DNA from: Glycocaulis alkaliphilus | Lineage (GTDB): Bacteria > Pseudomonadota > Alphaproteobacteria > Caulobacterales > Maricaulaceae | Assembly: GCF_004000605.1 (NCBI RefSeq) | Contig: NZ_CP018911.1 | Coordinates: 1,364,001-1,428,000, forward strand | Reading direction: 5' to 3' | Length of the DNA: 64,000 nt | Shown: positions 36,490-45,301 of the stretch, in pieces | Layout of the letters: the number at the start of each line of letters is the position of its first letter | Position numbering within the stretch: the first letter of the stretch is position 1 | The notes under the pieces: generated by a model | The model's database searches: none | What the model saw: only the letters and a program-made list of their open reading frames with translations | What the model was told of the DNA's origin: nothing | Made by a program: the position numbers and the translations under genes

Positions 36490-37224
36490 ATGCGATTTCG
36501 CTTTGAGTATCGGAACACTATGAGGTTTTATTCAATTGCGGAAGCGATACGCCATCGTATCGCAGCACAGCCATCGGCCGGGGCGCTTGTGACGGTAACG
36601 CACACACTAGGTGGACTGACACTGATGCTGTCGGCTGCAGTGCTGTTGACGGCCTGCGTAAGCCAGCCCGTTGACATCGCCTCCCGCCCCCAGTCTGAAA
36701 TGCCGGTCAGCGCGCAGGAAGATTTGCGAACCGCCGTAGCGGCGTTCCGCATGCGCCAGGAAGAGGCTGGCGGGTGGACTCTGGGCGCGGACGGTTCGGC
36801 GCGCGGGCTGCTGGGACGTCTTGTAGGCGGCGCGCCCGAACGCGGGGATGCTGTTGGCGATTATATCCGTCAGGCTGGTGATGCCCTGCCGTCCTATCTT
36901 GCCGGTGATATTGTTCTGGCCAGTGATCTGGCAGATGATGTCTCGCAAGCTGCGCTTGTAGTTGCCAGCACCAGCACGCCGCTGCCCGAAAGCCTGCTGG
37001 TCCGGGATATTACGTCGGTCGAGACTGTTCTTGCCTCCGCGCGCCGGGCCCGTACCTTCTTTCAGGCGGTGTCGGTAGACGAGCGTGCCGGGCTCACATC
37101 CAATCAGCGTGTGACCCTCAGCGAGGCACTCGCGCGTCTCGATGATGGCATTCGCGGCCTGGTGGAGGCAGCAGATGCGCTGGCCGACCGGCGCTGGGCA
37201 GCCAGCAATGCGTTGACCGGCTGA
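36490..37224 (+). CDS. Putative lipoprotein of unknown function
   Basis: 244 residues at most. A hydrophobic stretch LGGLTLMLSAAVLLTAC ends in a lipobox cysteine at position 56, so the true start is probably a later one (the GTG near residue 34 would give a normal lipoprotein signal). The mature part is alpha-helical and contains no domain I recognise (EDLRTAVAAFRMRQEEAGGW; AFFQ-like helices around ASARRARTFFQ; LSEALARLDDGIRGLVEAAD). It ends just before the methyltransferase gene at 37232, so the two may be co-transcribed. Confidence 0.65.
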   Translation: MRFRFEYRNTMRFYSIAEAIRHRIAAQPSAGALVTVTHTLGGLTLMLSAAVLLTACVSQPVDIASRPQSEMPVSAQEDLRTAVAAFRMRQEEAGGWTLGADGSARGLLGRLVGGAPERGDAVGDYIRQAGDALPSYLAGDIVLASDLADDVSQAALVVASTSTPLPESLLVRDITSVETVLASARRARTFFQAVSVDERAGLTSNQRVTLSEALARLDDGIRGLVEAADALADRRWAASNALTG

Positions 37225-37231
37225 TCCTGTC

Positions 37232-37849
37232 TTGAGCGCATATCCGGCCTTCGACCCTGAAACCGTACAAGGCTTCCTCGCACGCGAGGAGGGCGAAGCA
37301 CTGGCGCGCCATGTCCGTGCGCTGACCGTACAGGGGCCAGTTCTGGAAATCGGGTCCTGGTGCGGGCGGTCCAGCGTATGGCTGGGACAGGCCGCGCAGG
37401 AAGCCGGACGCATTGTCTACGCGCTCGACCATCATCGCGGCTCTGAAGAGCATCAGCCGGGCGAAGGCTATCACGACCCGGCGCATTTCGACGCCGGGCT
37501 GGGCCGGGTAGACACGCTGCCCGCTTTCCGCCGCTCTATTGCTCTGGCGGGTCTGGAGCAGACGGTTATCGCGCTCGTCGGGCCGTCAGCCATCATTGGC
37601 GCACACTGGGCCACCCCGCTGGCCATGGTCTTCATTGATGGCGGGCACGCGATGGATACGGCGCTGGCAGACTATCGCGCTTGGGCCGGGCAGGTCGTGC
37701 GCGGCGGCATTCTGGCGATCCACGACGTGTTTCCTGACCCGGCGGACGGGGGGCGTCCGCCCTACGAGATATGGAAGCTGGCCGTGGCGTCCGGCCTCTT
37801 TGAGCCGGTCGAGCGGATCAATTCACTCGAATTTCTGCGCCGGCTTTAG
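37232..37849 (+). CDS. Class I SAM-dependent methyltransferase (Methyltransf_24 type)
   Basis: 205 residues, TTG start at 37232, seven bases after the lipoprotein gene. SAM-binding motif VLEIGSWCGRSSVWLG (37-52), the acidic end YALDHHRGSEEHQPGEGYHD, then VFIDGGHAMDTALADYRAW and GGILAIHDVFPDPADGG, the Methyltransf_24 pattern. The HHRGSEEHQPGEGYHDP stretch matches, in my recollection, proteins next to GT4 and 'prenyltransferase' genes in actinobacteria; the same partners lie on the opposite strand here. Its end overlaps the 37823-38932 gene by 27 bases, tail to tail. Confidence 0.82.
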   Translation: MSAYPAFDPETVQGFLAREEGEALARHVRALTVQGPVLEIGSWCGRSSVWLGQAAQEAGRIVYALDHHRGSEEHQPGEGYHDPAHFDAGLGRVDTLPAFRRSIALAGLEQTVIALVGPSAIIGAHWATPLAMVFIDGGHAMDTALADYRAWAGQVVRGGILAIHDVFPDPADGGRPPYEIWKLAVASGLFEPVERINSLEFLRRL

Positions 37850-38932
37850 CGCGCGCTCCAGCCAGGCATCGGCGCGGGCATGGCGGATCAGCAGGTCGGA
37901 TCCCGGCGACAGGGCGTCAAGCGCATCGGCGGCGAGGATGACCGCACCGGCGGTCCATGAGGGGCGCTCCTTGGGCCAGACATCGCCGATCTCGTACTGC
38001 CAGCCCATCCAGTAGCCGCCATCAGGGGCCGCCAGCGGCGCCAGCTCGTTGACCAGTGTCCGGGCGTCATCACGCCGCCCTGCACTGAGGCAGGCCAGTG
38101 CCAGCTCCGCTGTTTCTGCTGCCGTCACCCAGGGTTCGCCGGTGACACACCGGCAGCCCAGATCGGCGACGACGAATGTGTCCCAGCCCTCATCCAGGCG
38201 CGCCTTGGCGTCTGCGCCGGTCAGCACCCCGGCCAGCACCGGATAATACCAGTCCATCGCGTAGGAGGAGCGGTCTATGCCCTTGCGGTCAAACCGCTCC
38301 GGCATGGCTGTCAACGCGCGGGCGATGGCCGCGCGGCTTCTGGCCCAGTCGGTGCGCGGTTTTTCAAGGATTTCGGCCATGCGCAGGCCGCACTCGAAGC
38401 TCTTGAACAGGGAGGAATTGCCCGCCCGCAAGGCGTCCACGTCTTCCAGTGGCTGGCCGATGTCCGGCGCACGCCAGACCACATCGCCATGGCGGGTCTG
38501 CAAATTCATCACGAAATCCAGCGCGCGGGCCACCATCGGGAAGTAGCGCGCGATCAGGCGTGGCTCGTCCAGCGCCAGCGCGCAGCGCATCACCGTCACG
38601 GCGGCATAGCCGGCAAAATTGGTGTCGCGCGCCGTCACAGGCACTGGCGGAGGCGCAATGCGCTCGCCGCTTTCGTCCATGGGAATGCCCGCGCCCAGTT
38701 CGCCCGTCCAGCCGCCATCGGCCTCCTGCCGGGCCGCCAGCGCGTCCAGCGCCAGATGTACGCCTTCCACCCGTCCGGCCACGGCAAGGCCCATCGCGCT
38801 TTCGCCATGGTTCCACGGGTCCCAGACGCCGGTTTCGACCCACGGGATCGCTCCGTCGCGCTGCTGCAACGACTCAATGCGGTCGGCGCAGGCGCGGATA
38901 TCCAGCCCGGTTACGATGGATCGCGGGCTCAT
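37823..38932 (-). CDS. Alpha/alpha-barrel protein annotated in relatives as 'prenyltransferase'
   Basis: 369 residues, helical repeats of the (alpha/alpha)6 type: QQRDGAIPWVETGVWDPWNH, LAARQEADGGWTGELG, VMNLQTRHGDVVWRAPD, SYAMDWYYPVLAGVL, GGYWMGWQYEIGDVWPKERP. The QxxDGxx repeats are what trigger the prenyltransferase/squalene-cyclase label; no DxDD or CaaX catalytic motif is evident, so a glycan-active role is as likely. It overlaps the methyltransferase upstream by four bases (ATGA). Together with GT4 and both methyltransferases it forms a conserved-looking set. Confidence 0.72.
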   Translation of the reverse strand: MSPRSIVTGLDIRACADRIESLQQRDGAIPWVETGVWDPWNHGESAMGLAVAGRVEGVHLALDALAARQEADGGWTGELGAGIPMDESGERIAPPPVPVTARDTNFAGYAAVTVMRCALALDEPRLIARYFPMVARALDFVMNLQTRHGDVVWRAPDIGQPLEDVDALRAGNSSLFKSFECGLRMAEILEKPRTDWARSRAAIARALTAMPERFDRKGIDRSSYAMDWYYPVLAGVLTGADAKARLDEGWDTFVVADLGCRCVTGEPWVTAAETAELALACLSAGRRDDARTLVNELAPLAAPDGGYWMGWQYEIGDVWPKERPSWTAGAVILAADALDALSPGSDLLIRHARADAWLERALKPAQKFE

Positions 38933-39648
38933 GGGCGGGCCTTGTCAAAATAGAGGGCAACCGATTTGCCCAGAAGCGGATTGAGAGCTTTCTCGCTCCA
39001 GCGCGTCAGGCGCGGCGCGGACAGCAAATCCCATTCGAGCATCGTGCGGTAGGCGGCCACCAGGCCGCTCTGCTCGCGCCGCTCCCACAGCGCGCATTGC
39101 AGCCACCAGAACGGGCTGTGCAAAGCATGCGCCCAGTGACGCTGGCGGAAGGTATAGCCGAGCGCCTCCACCTGTTTGCGTAGCGCGCCATCCTTGAAGA
39201 TGCGCACATGCCCGCCCGGCGTGTTGTGATATTCCTCAGACAGCATCCAGCAGATCTTTTCCGGCCAGTAGCGCGGCACGGACAGCGCAAACTTGCCGCC
39301 GGGCTTGAGAACCCGGTCGATCTCGCTCAGCGCCAGCGGCACATCGGGAAGGTGTTCGAGAACCTCAGAGCAGATGACGGCATCAAAACTGTTGTCTGCA
39401 AAGGGCAGGCGGCCTGCATCGCCGACCGTGAACACGGCAGTGCGCGGCGGGGTTTCAGGTGGCGGGGGCAGCTCGAAAAAGCCATCGATCGCCGCGCCCA
39501 GATCAGCAAAGTCGAGGTCCAGCCCCGTCACATCCAGCGCGCGTTCGTGCCAGTAGAGCGCATGCAGATGGCGCCCGCGCCCGCAGCCGAGATCCAGCAC
39601 GCGCTGGCCGTCGGCAAGTTCCAGCCGATCAGGATCAATCGTCATCAT
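38929..39648 (-). CDS. Class I SAM-dependent methyltransferase (Methyltransf_11 type)
   Basis: 239 residues. SAM motif VLDLGCGRGRHLHAL (18-32), acidic loop VTGLDLD, GDAGRLPFADNSFDAVICSE (about 76-95), HLPDVPLALSEIDRVLKPGG as the post-motif helix. The later part (VRIFKDGALRKQVEALGY; HALHSPFWWLQCAL) follows the UbiE/COQ5-like layout for a hydrophobic acceptor. Overlaps of four bases with the genes on both sides indicate one operon. Confidence 0.85.
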   Translation of the reverse strand: MMTIDPDRLELADGQRVLDLGCGRGRHLHALYWHERALDVTGLDLDFADLGAAIDGFFELPPPPETPPRTAVFTVGDAGRLPFADNSFDAVICSEVLEHLPDVPLALSEIDRVLKPGGKFALSVPRYWPEKICWMLSEEYHNTPGGHVRIFKDGALRKQVEALGYTFRQRHWAHALHSPFWWLQCALWERREQSGLVAAYRTMLEWDLLSAPRLTRWSEKALNPLLGKSVALYFDKARP

Positions 39649-40925
39649 GCGGCCATCACTCCAGTGTCGGTCAGGCCCAGCACATCGCGGTAGAGGCCGA
39701 TGGAGAGCCCCGCATGCAGATCCCAGCGGAAGAGGGTGCGCACCCGGTTCAGCCCGGCCCGGCTCATGCCTGCGCGCAGGCTTTCGTCGTCCAGCACGCG
39801 GGCAATCGCTGCGGCCAGCGCCTCGTCATCGCCGACCGGCGTGACCAGCCCGGCATCGCCGGCCACTTCCGGCAAGGCGCCGCCATCCGACACGATGACC
39901 GGTGCGCCGCAGGCCATCGCCTCGGCAGGGGGGAAGCCAAAACCTTCAAAGCGCGAAGCCGACACGAAGACGGTGGCGCGGCGGTGCAGGTCTGCGATCT
40001 CTTCGCGCGTCAGGCCGGATACGAAATTCACCCTGTCAGACAGGCCAGTACGCTCCAGCATGCGCTTTGTCGGTCCCTCGCGCAGCTGGCCGATCACGGT
40101 CAGGTGGGCAGCCGGATGGCTGTCTTTGAGGCGGGCCAGTGCCGCGATCAGCACATCCAGCCCCTTGATCGGCACATCCGCGCTGGCGCTGGCGACGATC
40201 AGCCCGCTCTCGCGCTTTACCGACGGGTCAGGCGTGAAGCTGGCATGGTCGATACCGTTATAAGCCACGCGTACGCCGCTTGGGTCCATGCCCGTACGTT
40301 CGGCGTAGGAGCGCCGAGCGGCATCGGACACAGCGATGAAATGGGTGAGGGCGCGCGCCGCCTTTGCCTGCTCATTCACGAAGGAATGCCAGCGCCAGGA
40401 CAGCGCCTTGCCAAGCCGGGTATGTGCGCCCGCCACCGCGAAATCACGGTCAATCGCAATCGGATGGTGCAAGGTAGTGATCACGGGCAGCGTTTGGGCG
40501 ATGCGCGCCATCGGCATGGCCAGTGTCTGGTTGTCGTGGATGATGTCAAAGCGGTGGCCCTCACGCGCGATGAAATCCTCCAGACGCAAGGCGAAGGCCG
40601 TCATCTCACCGAACGCGCCGGTATTGTGGGCGAGCCATTCGGCGCGGTCGGCCCGGCTGGCCAGATGCCGCCAGCGCAGCGCCAGCATGGCGTTATCGAC
40701 AGCAAAGAGATCAAGCGAAGGCAGCTTGATAAGCTCGATACCTTCAACCAGCTCAGGGTAGGGCGGGCCGGACGCCACGCTCACCTCGCAGCCCGCAGCT
40801 TTGAGTGCCCGCGTCAGCTCATGCACATAAATGCCCTGCCCGCCGACATGCGGGTGGGAGCGATAGCTGGTCACCAGCACCCGCAAGGGCCGCTGTGACA
40901 CGGGATAATCAGCAAGGTCTTTCAT
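39645..40925 (-). CDS. Glycosyltransferase family 4
   Basis: 426-residue GT-B enzyme. N-terminal domain opens RVLVTSYRSHPHVGGQGIYV with the acceptor-side glycine loop; the C-terminal domain has the nucleotide-sugar site FVSASRFEGFGFPPAEAMAC (key residues E, G, F, P, E) and VIVSDGGALPEVAGDAG. First gene of the minus-strand operon GT4-methyltransferase-alpha/alpha-barrel. Donor and acceptor are unknown. A family-2 palindromic repeat lies in its upstream region. Confidence 0.9.
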   Translation of the reverse strand: MKDLADYPVSQRPLRVLVTSYRSHPHVGGQGIYVHELTRALKAAGCEVSVASGPPYPELVEGIELIKLPSLDLFAVDNAMLALRWRHLASRADRAEWLAHNTGAFGEMTAFALRLEDFIAREGHRFDIIHDNQTLAMPMARIAQTLPVITTLHHPIAIDRDFAVAGAHTRLGKALSWRWHSFVNEQAKAARALTHFIAVSDAARRSYAERTGMDPSGVRVAYNGIDHASFTPDPSVKRESGLIVASASADVPIKGLDVLIAALARLKDSHPAAHLTVIGQLREGPTKRMLERTGLSDRVNFVSGLTREEIADLHRRATVFVSASRFEGFGFPPAEAMACGAPVIVSDGGALPEVAGDAGLVTPVGDDEALAAAIARVLDDESLRAGMSRAGLNRVRTLFRWDLHAGLSIGLYRDVLGLTDTGVMAA

Positions 40926-41005
40926 TGGCGCGGGAAGCTAGACGGGCAATGCCGTTCCGCCAAGTGCCAATGTGAACAGCGTTTACTGTGGGGGATGTTC
41001 TTTTT

Positions 41006-41107
41006 CCTCGTCCGTCGAGACGTTCGCTATCGTTCACCCTCAGGATGAGGAAAAGAATGCCCAAGCCCTCATCCTGAGGAGCACGTAGTGCGTCTCGAAG
41101 GACGAGG
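41006..41107. repeat. Palindromic intergenic repeat, family 2, copy 2
   Basis: CCTCGTCCGTCGAGACG at the left end pairs with CGTCTCGAAGGACGAGG at the right; inner arms CCCTCAGGATGAGG and CCTCATCCTGAGG surround a 16-base centre. It lies in the divergent promoter region between the GT4 gene and the MFS transporter, occupying nearly half of the 232-base gap. Confidence 0.85.
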
Positions 41108-41157
41108 GCTTGCTAGCCCCATTGCCCGCGCCGCCCGCACCGCGCTACACCGCGCGC

Positions 41158-42321
41158 GTGACAAGCCCGGCCCGACTTCTCGCCCGCTCCGATACGCGTT
41201 TTGCGCTGTTTTACGGCGCGTTCTATCTCGGCTTCGGGGCGTATCTGCCCTACATGCCGGTCTGGTATGCCGAGCGCGGCCTGTCGCCGGAGTTGATAGG
41301 CATTGCCGCCGCCGCCGGCATGGTGGGGCGGGTCGCCGTTGCCCCGCTGGGGGCATTCTGGTCGGACAGGGCGGCGCGCAGGCGCGACGCGATTCTGGCC
41401 TTCTCGCTTGCCGGGCTAGCCGTATTCTTGGCGCACATACCGGGCACGCATCCAATATTCATCCTCGCGCTGGCAGGCCTCAGCGGCGCTGCCGTTACAG
41501 GCGTCATCCCGCTGGTGGACGCGTTTGCCATGGGGCAGGCCCGCAAGGAGGGGTTTGCCTTCGGCGTGCCGCGCGCCTTTGGTTCGGCCCTGTTTGTCAT
41601 TGGCAATCTGGGCACGGGCGCGCTGATCTCGATGTATGGCGGCGAAGCGGTTCTGGTCTGGGTGCTTGCCAGCGCGGCGCTGACGGCGCTGGCCGCCGTC
41701 TTTCTTCCCGCTGGGCGTATCGACACCTCGGCCGGAGCAGCGCGCCACGAAGCGCCTCCCTTGCGCATTCTGCTGGGGGCCGGGTTCCCGCTGGCCTTTG
41801 CCGCTTCCGCCCTCATTCAGGGCGGTCATGGCTTCTACTATGCGTTTTCCGCACTGGCCTGGCGCGCTGATGGTGTGCCCGCCTGGGCCATTGGCGCTCT
41901 GTGGGCGACGGGCGTCGGCGCGGAAATCATCTTCTTCGCCGTCTGGGGACGTGTGCTGAAGGGGTGGAGCCCTGCGGCGATGATGGCACTGGCCGGGGGC
42001 GTCGCAGTAGTGCGCTGGCTGGCGCTCGCCCTGTCCCCGCCATTATGGGCGCTCTTTCCCTTGCAGGGATTGCACGCGTTCAGCTTTGCTGCCGCCTATC
42101 TGGGTTTTCTGCGCTATGCGGCCGACCATGCGCCCGAACGTCTCGCCGCGACGGCGCAGTCGGTGAACTCTGCCCTTTCGGGCGGGCTGGTGCTGGCCGG
42201 TGCAACCTTCGTCTCTGGTCTGGCGTTTGCTGCCTTCGGCACGGCCGGGTTCGCGCTGATGGCCATACCGGCAGGACTGGGCGGATTGTGCGCGCTCTGG
42301 CTGATACGGCGTGACCGATAA
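41158..42321 (+). CDS. Major facilitator superfamily transporter (MFS_1-like / HcaT-like)
   Basis: 387 residues from a GTG at 41158, about twelve membrane helices. The opening FALFYGAFYLGFGAYLPYMP and MVGRVAVAPLGAFWSDRAARRR (helix 2-3 loop with the D-R-A-x-R-R signature) fit the 3-phenylpropionate/lactose-permease-like branch of MFS. A proton symporter for a small organic solute is likely; the substrate is not evident. The start lies about 50 bases after the palindromic repeat. Confidence 0.85.
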   Translation: MTSPARLLARSDTRFALFYGAFYLGFGAYLPYMPVWYAERGLSPELIGIAAAAGMVGRVAVAPLGAFWSDRAARRRDAILAFSLAGLAVFLAHIPGTHPIFILALAGLSGAAVTGVIPLVDAFAMGQARKEGFAFGVPRAFGSALFVIGNLGTGALISMYGGEAVLVWVLASAALTALAAVFLPAGRIDTSAGAARHEAPPLRILLGAGFPLAFAASALIQGGHGFYYAFSALAWRADGVPAWAIGALWATGVGAEIIFFAVWGRVLKGWSPAAMMALAGGVAVVRWLALALSPPLWALFPLQGLHAFSFAAAYLGFLRYAADHAPERLAATAQSVNSALSGGLVLAGATFVSGLAFAAFGTAGFALMAIPAGLGGLCALWLIRRDR

Positions 42322-42425
42322 GCGTCATTATGCGCACAATATCGTGTAACGGCCTTGAGAAGACTTGGGAATGGGCGCGAAGCGCCTGATAAAGCTGGCA
42401 ACAGGGCTGCTCGCGCCGGAGGGGT

Positions 42426-43580
42426 ATGGCTGCCAGAGACACCAGTTCGCAGGTTCAGCCCCGTCTCACTGTCAGCGAGGCGGACGGCAGAGCTGTGCTG
42501 CAGCCTTCGGGCGACTGGCTGATCGAGACCATTGGTCAGATGGACCGTCAGATGCGCGCCGTGGAACAGCAACACAGCGCAAACCAGATCAGTCTGGACG
42601 TGTCCGGGCTGGGCCGTATTGATACCTCCGGCGCCTACCTGCTCGGACGTCCGCTCCGGCAGGGCGATGATACGATCCCGGAGAGCAGCATAACAGGCGA
42701 GCATCCTGCAGCTGCCAGGCTGATCCGGGAGGTCCACAAGCGCATGGATCATTGCCCGCCGGAGGAAAGCTCTGGCTGGGGACTGAAGACCCTGCTGGAG
42801 CGGGTGGGTGCAGGCACCCAAGAGGTGCTGGAGGAAGCCTGGGACACGCTCGGCTTTTTCGGCCACACGCTGGTGACGCTGGCCGCGTCCTTGCTCAACC
42901 CGGCAAAGCTGCGCTGGACATCCACAGTCCATCTTATGGAAACGGTCGGCATCAACGCCTTGCCGATCATTGCCGCCCTCTCGTTCTTCATCGGGGCGGT
43001 CGTGGCTTTCATGGGCGCAAGTCTGCTGGAAACGTTCGGCGCATCGGTCTTCACGGTTGATCTGGTGGGCATTTCGGTCTTGCGCGAATTCGCAGTGCTG
43101 ATCACGGCGATCATGCTGGCAGGGCGCTCGGATTCGGCGTTCACCGCGTCGATCGGCTCGATGAAGATGCAGCAGGAAATCGATGCCATGCGCGTCATCG
43201 GGCTGAACCCGTACGAGGTTCTGGTCGTGCCGCGGGTGATTGCCTGTGTGGTCATGGCGCCCTTGCTCACGCTCGCAGCCATGCTGGCGGGGCTTTTTGG
43301 CGGCCTGCTGGTGTCCTGGGCGACACTGGACATATCGCCAGCCTTCTTCCTGACCCGGCTGCAGAATGTGATCGACTGGTCCCATTTCATGGTGGGCATG
43401 TCCAAGGCACCTGTGTTCGGACTGGTGATTGCCATTATCGGCTGCCGTCAGGGCATGAAGGTCGGCGGCGACGTGGAGAGCCTGGGTCAGCGCACCACGG
43501 CTTCGGTCGTACAGGCCATATTCATGGTCATCGTCATCGATGCGCTGTTCGCGCTCATGTATCTGGAGGCCGACATATGA
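42426..43580 (+). CDS. mlaE: MlaE-type lipid ABC transporter permease with N-terminal STAS domain
   Basis: Inner-membrane permease of the phospholipid/organic-solvent (Mla) transporter. 384 residues. Residues about 10-100 form a STAS-like domain (RLTVSEADGRAVLQPSGDWL; LDVSGLGRIDTSGAYLLGR), in effect MlaB fused to the permease. The permease part (about 130-384) has HLMETVGINALPIIAALSFF, the coupling region SIGSMKMQQEIDAMRVIGLNP (key residues E, D, A, L, P) and the terminal helices. GGAGGGG precedes the ATG. First gene of the operon mlaE-mlaF-mlaD-auxiliary lipoprotein. Confidence 0.93.
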   Translation: MAARDTSSQVQPRLTVSEADGRAVLQPSGDWLIETIGQMDRQMRAVEQQHSANQISLDVSGLGRIDTSGAYLLGRPLRQGDDTIPESSITGEHPAAARLIREVHKRMDHCPPEESSGWGLKTLLERVGAGTQEVLEEAWDTLGFFGHTLVTLAASLLNPAKLRWTSTVHLMETVGINALPIIAALSFFIGAVVAFMGASLLETFGASVFTVDLVGISVLREFAVLITAIMLAGRSDSAFTASIGSMKMQQEIDAMRVIGLNPYEVLVVPRVIACVVMAPLLTLAAMLAGLFGGLLVSWATLDISPAFFLTRLQNVIDWSHFMVGMSKAPVFGLVIAIIGCRQGMKVGGDVESLGQRTTASVVQAIFMVIVIDALFALMYLEADI

Positions 43581-44341
43581 GCGCGCGCCCGGTTATCGAG
43601 GTGCGTGGGCTGATTACGCGTTTCGGCAGCCATACCGTGCATGATGGTGTGGACCTTGAGGTGCGGCGCGGCGAGGTCATGGGCATTATCGGCGGTTCGG
43701 GCAGCGGCAAGTCGGTCCTGCTTCACGCCATACTGGGTCTCAAGAAGCCCAATGGCGGCGAGATATTCTACGATGGCGCGGCGCTCTCACGCATGTCGGC
43801 GGATGAGCGCTCGGCGCTGGAGCGGCGCTGGGGCGTGCTGTTCCAGGGATCGGCGCTGTTCTCCTCGCTGACGGTGAAGGAAAACATTCTGGTGCCGATC
43901 CGTGAGCATGTCTCGCTGCCGCCCGCCCTGATGGACGAGATCGCCGATCTGAAGCTGGGCCTGGCTGGCCTGGGGGTCGAGGCCGCCAACAAGTATCCGT
44001 CCGAGCTGTCGGGCGGCATGAAGAAGCGGGCAGGGCTGGCGCGGGCGCTCGCGCTGGACCCTGACGTCCTGTTTCTGGACGAGCCGACGGCAGGGCTCGA
44101 TCCGATCAGCGCTGCTGCGTTTGACGAGCTGATCCGCGAACTGTCCCAGACGCTGGGACTGACCATACTGCTGGTGACGCATGATCTTGATACGCTGCAC
44201 GCTGTTTGCGACCGGGTGGCGGTCATCGCCGAGAAGCGTATCATTGCCGTTGATACGATAGCGCGGCTGGCTACCAACCCTCACCCGTGGATACAGAGCT
44301 ATTTTGGCGGCCCGCGCGGGCGGGCAGCATTGAGGAGCTGA
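43577..44341 (+). CDS. mlaF: MlaF-type ABC transporter ATPase
   Basis: ATPase of the Mla transporter. 254 residues. Walker A GGSGSGKS (39-46), signature LSGGMKKRAGLARAL, Walker B DVLFLDEPTAGLDP and the switch His in LVTHDLD. The GLDPISAAAFDELI segment is the Mla-type variant. It overlaps mlaE by four bases. Confidence 0.95.
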   Translation: MSARPVIEVRGLITRFGSHTVHDGVDLEVRRGEVMGIIGGSGSGKSVLLHAILGLKKPNGGEIFYDGAALSRMSADERSALERRWGVLFQGSALFSSLTVKENILVPIREHVSLPPALMDEIADLKLGLAGLGVEAANKYPSELSGGMKKRAGLARALALDPDVLFLDEPTAGLDPISAAAFDELIRELSQTLGLTILLVTHDLDTLHAVCDRVAVIAEKRIIAVDTIARLATNPHPWIQSYFGGPRGRAALRS

Positions 44342-44344
44342 ACA

Positions 44345-45301
44345 ATGGAAACCCGTGCCCACCATGCACTGGTCGGCCTGTTCGTCATCCTGCTTGCGCT
44401 GGCAGGCGGACTGTTCTTTGTCTGGCTGTCGCAGGCCTCGTTTGACCGTGAGTTCCGCCAGTATGATGTGGTGTTTGAAGGGCCGGTGCGCGGCCTTCGC
44501 ACGGCCTCGGAGGTGCGCTTCAACGGCATCCAGGTCGGCGAGGTTGTCGATCTGGGGCTGAACCCCGACGATACAAGCGAGGTGATCGCGAGAGTGCGGG
44601 TCGATTCCACGACACCGATCCGCGTGGACAGCTTCGCCCAGCTTGAACCACAGGGTTTGACGGGCCTGTCCTATATCCAGATTTCGGCAGGCGAGTCGGG
44701 CTCACCCTTGCTCGAAACCCGTTTTGGGGACCGTCCGGCACGCATCTATGCCCGCCAGACCCAGCTGGATCTGCTGGTCCAGGGCGGCGAGACACTGCTG
44801 GAGACCGTTCAGACCACAGGTGTGTTGCTGAACCGCCTCCTGAACGACGAGAACCAGGAACAATTCTCGTCCCTGCTGGAGAACCTCGCCACTCTTTCAG
44901 GCCAGTTGGCCGAGAATGGCGCGATGATGGCCGAGATGCGCGATACCATTGCCTCTATCGAGCGGGCGGCGAACGATATGTCGACTGCGGCGGCCAGCAT
45001 CGAACAGTTCGGCGTCACGGCCGAGCGCTTCCTGATTGATGAGGTCGGGCCGATGGTGGCCGAGACCGAGGCTGCGTCCATTGCGGTCAATCAGGCGTCA
45101 ATGGAGACTTATGACGCGCTGGTTGCCTTGCGCCCCGGCCTGGAGGCCTTTGCCAGTGACGGCGTTTACCAGCTCAACGCGGCGTCGCACGATTTGCGCC
45201 AGCTTGTTGAAAACCTGGAGCGTCTGACAGCAGATCTTGAAAATGACCCCGGCGGGCTTCTGACCCGGCGGCGCGGTGAGGAAGTCGAGGTGCCCCAATG
45301 A
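44345..45301 (+). CDS. mlaD: MCE/MlaD-type periplasmic lipid-binding protein
   Basis: Substrate-binding MCE protein anchored in the inner membrane. 318 residues: membrane helix (ALVGLFVILLALAGGLFFVWL, about 8-28), MCE domain (about 38-116; FEGPVRGLRTASEVRFNGIQ, LTGLSYIQISAG), then a long helical region (QFSSLLENLATLSGQLAENG; ERAANDMSTAAASIEQFG) likely forming a coiled tube. Overlaps the following lipoprotein gene by four bases. Confidence 0.92.
   Translation: METRAHHALVGLFVILLALAGGLFFVWLSQASFDREFRQYDVVFEGPVRGLRTASEVRFNGIQVGEVVDLGLNPDDTSEVIARVRVDSTTPIRVDSFAQLEPQGLTGLSYIQISAGESGSPLLETRFGDRPARIYARQTQLDLLVQGGETLLETVQTTGVLLNRLLNDENQEQFSSLLENLATLSGQLAENGAMMAEMRDTIASIERAANDMSTAAASIEQFGVTAERFLIDEVGPMVAETEAASIAVNQASMETYDALVALRPGLEAFASDGVYQLNAASHDLRQLVENLERLTADLENDPGGLLTRRRGEEVEVPQ

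Noticed and set aside
42080-43385. 423-codon minus-strand open frame 42114-43385
   Set aside because: Antisense to mlaE and the end of the MFS gene; biased Arg/Gln composition and no motifs.
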